This document shows, piece after piece, positions 32,999-35,821 of a stretch of 35,821 bases of DNA. Every line of letters starts with the position of its first letter. The stretch's first letter is position 1. The notes beneath the pieces were generated by a model, which saw only the letters and a program-made list of their open reading frames with translations, made no database searches and was not told the origin of the DNA. This DNA comes from Cryomorphaceae bacterium (GTDB lineage: Bacteria; Bacteroidota; Bacteroidia; Flavobacteriales; Schleiferiaceae): positions 1-35,821 of the forward strand of contig JAFMBM010000032.1 of the NCBI GenBank assembly GCA_017858515.1, written 5' to 3'. Made by a program: the position numbers and the translations under genes.

Positions 32999-35503
32999 TT
33001 ATTTCTTCACCACTCTGGTTTGAGACAATCCGATTTCAGATTGAAGTTGAAGCATATACACTCCATTTGAAAGTTCAGAAAGGTCTAGCTCAGTTTCGCC
33101 TGCCTCGCTAACCATTAGAGTCATAATGCGCTTACCACTAAGATCGAGCAATTCAAGAACTGAGTTTTCTTGACCCACTAGAACGTAGATTTTATCTGAA
33201 GTTGGGTTTGGATAAACCACTAGAGCATTGTCTAAGTTGTCTATACCGTTGGTAAACTCGTTTTTAGGAGTAGCACATCCACCTGAACCATTGTAGAATC
33301 TTCTTTCTCTACAAGCCACTTGAGTATTGCGAACGGTGCCATTGTCATTAATACGTGCAAATACTGTGAAAGAGTAGTTGGCAGCAGGAAGACAGCTTCC
33401 TGTAAAGTCTACTGTAGCGGTAGTGTTAGGACTTAAAGCGGTTTGGCTCCAAGGAGCACCTACGTTCACCTGGCGGTATTGCATTCTGTAACCCAAAAGA
33501 GTTACACCCGTACCCAAGGTAGGAGCAGTCCAAGTACCCGTAAAGGTGGTAGCGTTTGGCTTAGTAAGAACGAAGTTGCCTGGAGTATAGTTGCTGTTAA
33601 TGCTACTAACGGTTACCGAAGCAGAATCAGTACAACCCGCCTCATCTGTAGCAACTAAAGTATAGGTTTGTCCTTGTTGACCATAGATAAAACGAGTGGT
33701 AGCTCCTGTGCTCCAAAGGAAAGTTTTAGACTTAAAACCGCCATTGGCAATGGCTTTCAATTGAGCCGAATCACCCTCACAGAAAGGAGCAACCAACTCA
33801 ATGGCAGAAACCGTCATGGGTTTGCAATCTGCTGAAAAAGTAAAGGCATCAGAGTAATACCAAGTTCCACCTACTCTTGCACCAATGCGCACATCATTGT
33901 CTACACCTGGGGTAGGGGCACTAAAGTTTTGAGTGGCAGTGATGGGATTGTTCCAAGACTTTGGAGTGCTCCAAGAGATATCAGAGGATGTTTTAGTTTG
34001 CAAAACAAATAGATCGCCTGCAGTAGGAGTAATGAAGGTAACATTGTATTGCTTAGGGCTTGAAACTTTGGTAACCCCTGTAATTTCAGGTTTCGCATCG
34101 GCCACACAGCTTTCCCATGTAAAGCGCAGAGACTCGTCTCCACCCACTCGTTCGTAGATTCTATTGAAACCACCTATTCCATTGGCAACAGCACAGGCCG
34201 TGTCTGCAAGAGTTAAAGATTCTTCCATTGCATTGGGGCCATTGGGGTTTCCATTTACAAACTTGAAGGATAGATTGCTAGCGCAAATGGCATTTACAAC
34301 CACATCGTATTCGCTAGTACCCGGTACTTGAGTCATTTTTATAGCTCCAGCTTGCCATGCAGGAACGGTGAAATCACCAATAAGCCAAACACCAGAGGTA
34401 TCAACCGTCTGTCCGCTCATATCTACAGTAAACTGGAAATCGCCAGCAGCAGGAGGTGGAACGCAAGCAGAAGTGCTATTAAAACAAGCTACAGGAAGAG
34501 TGGTGTTTCCAGTTATGGTAGTGGTGCGGTCTGCAATACTTTCCCAAACTACCGCTCCATTCTCCCATTTGCGGAATTTATAAGAGGTAGCCCCATTGGG
34601 AATTTGAAGCGTACGAACATAGTAGCCTGCATTGGATCCTGTACCAGCTGTTAGTTTCTTAGATCCACTAAAAGAGTTGAAAGAGCCAGCCACGTCTACG
34701 GAGTCGAAGCTACACTGAGATGACATATCTACTCTGAACTGAACGAAGTAGTTCACGATTGCACTACATCCAATATCGCAAGTGTTAAAGCAGTAGTTTG
34801 GAAGGGTAGTGGCACCTGAAATAGTTACAGCTCTATTGTTGTTGGTATTACAAGGAGCAGGGATGGAAGCTTCATCTGAACCCCAAGAATTTCCATTGAT
34901 GTATTTGTACTCATAGTAACCCGCTGGCAGATTTACTGTTAAAGTATAAATTCCATCCAAGTCTGGGTCTGTTAAGGCAGAAGTTGAAGGATCCCAGTCG
35001 CCCGGAAATCCTGCAGTAGCTTGGAAGTTACCCGCTACATGCACACCATTGGCACCTACCGTAGAGTTGTTCATGTCTACGCTGAAGGTAACAGGGTAGA
35101 AAACGGTTGGGCAAGGGCCGCATTGGTTGTAGCAAGGAACGGCTAAAACAGTATCGCCGGCAATGGTGATTCCGCGGTTGGTTCCACTTACACCGCAAGC
35201 GGGAGGCATGTTTTCGTTCTGTCCCCAAGCATTGCCATTTACAAATTTGTATTCGTAAGAACCGGCCGGAATTGAAACCGTTGCTTCATAGATGTCGTCG
35301 TTGTTGGCATCGGTCATAGAGGTAGTAGCCGGATTCCAATCCGCTGGAAATCCAGCAGCGGCCTGGAAGTTTCCTGCTACATGTACTCCATTTACTCCAA
35401 CAGTCTGTAGTGACATGTCTACTCGGAAAGTGACATTAAAGTTCTGAGCGGAAAGCATTCCGCAGAAAAGCACAGCCCATAGGGCCATCGTAGTCTTTTT
35501 CAT
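32999..35503 (-). CDS. Secreted protein with tandem carbohydrate-binding-like modules and T9SS sorting domain
   Basis: Extracellular protein of 834 residues. After a signal peptide (about 1-19) come two close copies of a module of about 113 residues (roughly 20-132 and 134-247), each with VDM...VGxNGVHVAGNFQ, GFPxDW, a DIY or GIY segment, PAGxYEYKxxNGNxWG and a cysteine pair. Two diverged copies follow (about 248-345 and 352-455; VDMSSQCSFDSVDVAGSFN and VDMSGQTVDTSGVWLIGDF). The pattern resembles starch/glycogen-binding E-set domains (CBM20/CBM48-like). Further modules are FN3- and Ig-like, and the last 75 or so residues are a T9SS type A domain (VVYPNPTSDKIYVLV to RVVKK). No catalytic motif is visible. 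Glycan binding at the surface is the best guess. Confidence 0.85.
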   Translation of the reverse strand: MKKTTMALWAVLFCGMLSAQNFNVTFRVDMSLQTVGVNGVHVAGNFQAAAGFPADWNPATTSMTDANNDDIYEATVSIPAGSYEYKFVNGNAWGQNENMPPACGVSGTNRGITIAGDTVLAVPCYNQCGPCPTVFYPVTFSVDMNNSTVGANGVHVAGNFQATAGFPGDWDPSTSALTDPDLDGIYTLTVNLPAGYYEYKYINGNSWGSDEASIPAPCNTNNNRAVTISGATTLPNYCFNTCDIGCSAIVNYFVQFRVDMSSQCSFDSVDVAGSFNSFSGSKKLTAGTGSNAGYYVRTLQIPNGATSYKFRKWENGAVVWESIADRTTTITGNTTLPVACFNSTSACVPPPAAGDFQFTVDMSGQTVDTSGVWLIGDFTVPAWQAGAIKMTQVPGTSEYDVVVNAICASNLSFKFVNGNPNGPNAMEESLTLADTACAVANGIGGFNRIYERVGGDESLRFTWESCVADAKPEITGVTKVSSPKQYNVTFITPTAGDLFVLQTKTSSDISWSTPKSWNNPITATQNFSAPTPGVDNDVRIGARVGGTWYYSDAFTFSADCKPMTVSAIELVAPFCEGDSAQLKAIANGGFKSKTFLWSTGATTRFIYGQQGQTYTLVATDEAGCTDSASVTVSSINSNYTPGNFVLTKPNATTFTGTWTAPTLGTGVTLLGYRMQYRQVNVGAPWSQTALSPNTTATVDFTGSCLPAANYSFTVFARINDNGTVRNTQVACRERRFYNGSGGCATPKNEFTNGIDNLDNALVVYPNPTSDKIYVLVGQENSVLELLDLSGKRIMTLMVSEAGETELDLSELSNGVYMLQLQSEIGLSQTRVVKK

Positions 35504-35821
35504 AATGAGGTTAGTGTGTTGTGATTAGTGTATTAATTACACAGAGCAAGTTGCAAAAAAAAGTTAACATTTAAACAATCAGGGCTTTGAATAATGTAAA
35601 TTATTTTAAAAGTCTTTTCAGCCTTGTTTTCTTGGATTGGATTTGAAAAGAAAAAACCGCCACCTTCATTGGTAACCACAGGGCTGAGGGCCTTATTGAG
35701 TTCCAGGAAATGAACTTGTGCTTAATGGGAGAGCGGGCTCAGCCAGAGCGAGGATATAGAAGCTGGTTTTGACTTTTGAATAGGAGCGAAAAGCGTTTAA
35801 GGGCTTGGGAATGGAATAGGA
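35504..35821. other. Right-edge stretch without a convincing gene
   Basis: The first 100 or so bases are the AT-rich 5' region of the neighbouring T9SS gene, which should hold its promoter; no exact TTG-N21-TAnnTTTG match was found. The rest is more GC-rich. A minus-strand frame is open from the right edge to a TAA at 35693-35695 (42 codons, rich in Ser, Pro and Leu). A weak minus-strand hairpin with a T-run follows at about 35650-35675. This could be the 3' end of a gene outside the window, but the encoded peptide resembles nothing I know. Confidence 0.35.

Overview
The window looks like chromosomal DNA of a marine or aquatic Bacteroidota species, most likely Flavobacteriales. Four things point there. 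Three secreted proteins end in type IX secretion (T9SS) type A sorting domains. A GWxTD-domain lipoprotein and a YtxJ-type bacilliredoxin are present. Start codons lack clear Shine-Dalgarno sequences. Four intergenic regions carry the Bacteroidota promoter pattern TTG-N21-TAnnTT(T/C)G. No rRNA, tRNA, CRISPR array, insertion sequence or phage gene was seen.

Layout. 286-4100 (minus): aminotransferase, MurB and acyl-CoA carboxylase beta subunit. 4157-4597 (minus): DUF1573 protein with its own promoter and terminator. 4758-7373 (plus): valyl-tRNA synthetase, stop-to-stop against the next operon. 7374-14072 (minus): Ung, BamA/ShlB-like barrel, GWxTD lipoprotein, RlmB-type methyltransferase and T9SS-exported M1 peptidase, tightly packed or overlapping. 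14184-16305 (plus): a 45-residue lipoprotein, YtxJ, an outer-membrane-type protein and LipA, each overlapping the next. 16394-19603 (plus): T9SS beta-propeller protein. 19604-19998: gene-free. 19999-24622 (minus): MiaA, LpxK, GatB and a TlpA-type lipoprotein. 24793-32819 (plus): surface-polysaccharide operon. 32999-35503 (minus): T9SS protein with tandem carbohydrate-binding-like modules. 35504-35821: no convincing gene.

Most genes are core housekeeping. The distinctive accessory part is the polysaccharide operon: a Wzc-like tyrosine autokinase, three sulfotransferases, a Wzx-like flippase and a Wzy-like polymerase/ligase, with no glycosyltransferase. It reads as an export, polymerisation and sulfation module for a sulfated exopolysaccharide whose sugar-assembly genes lie elsewhere. 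The kinase ends in 14 uninterrupted Gly-Tyr dipeptides encoded by a hexanucleotide repeat, an extreme form of the usual tyrosine cluster and the most unusual single feature here. The second region of interest is the overlapping cluster with the tiny lipoprotein, the bacilliredoxin and lipoyl synthase.

I did not find a clearly new defence or mobile system. All functional calls rest on motif recognition by eye, without database searches.
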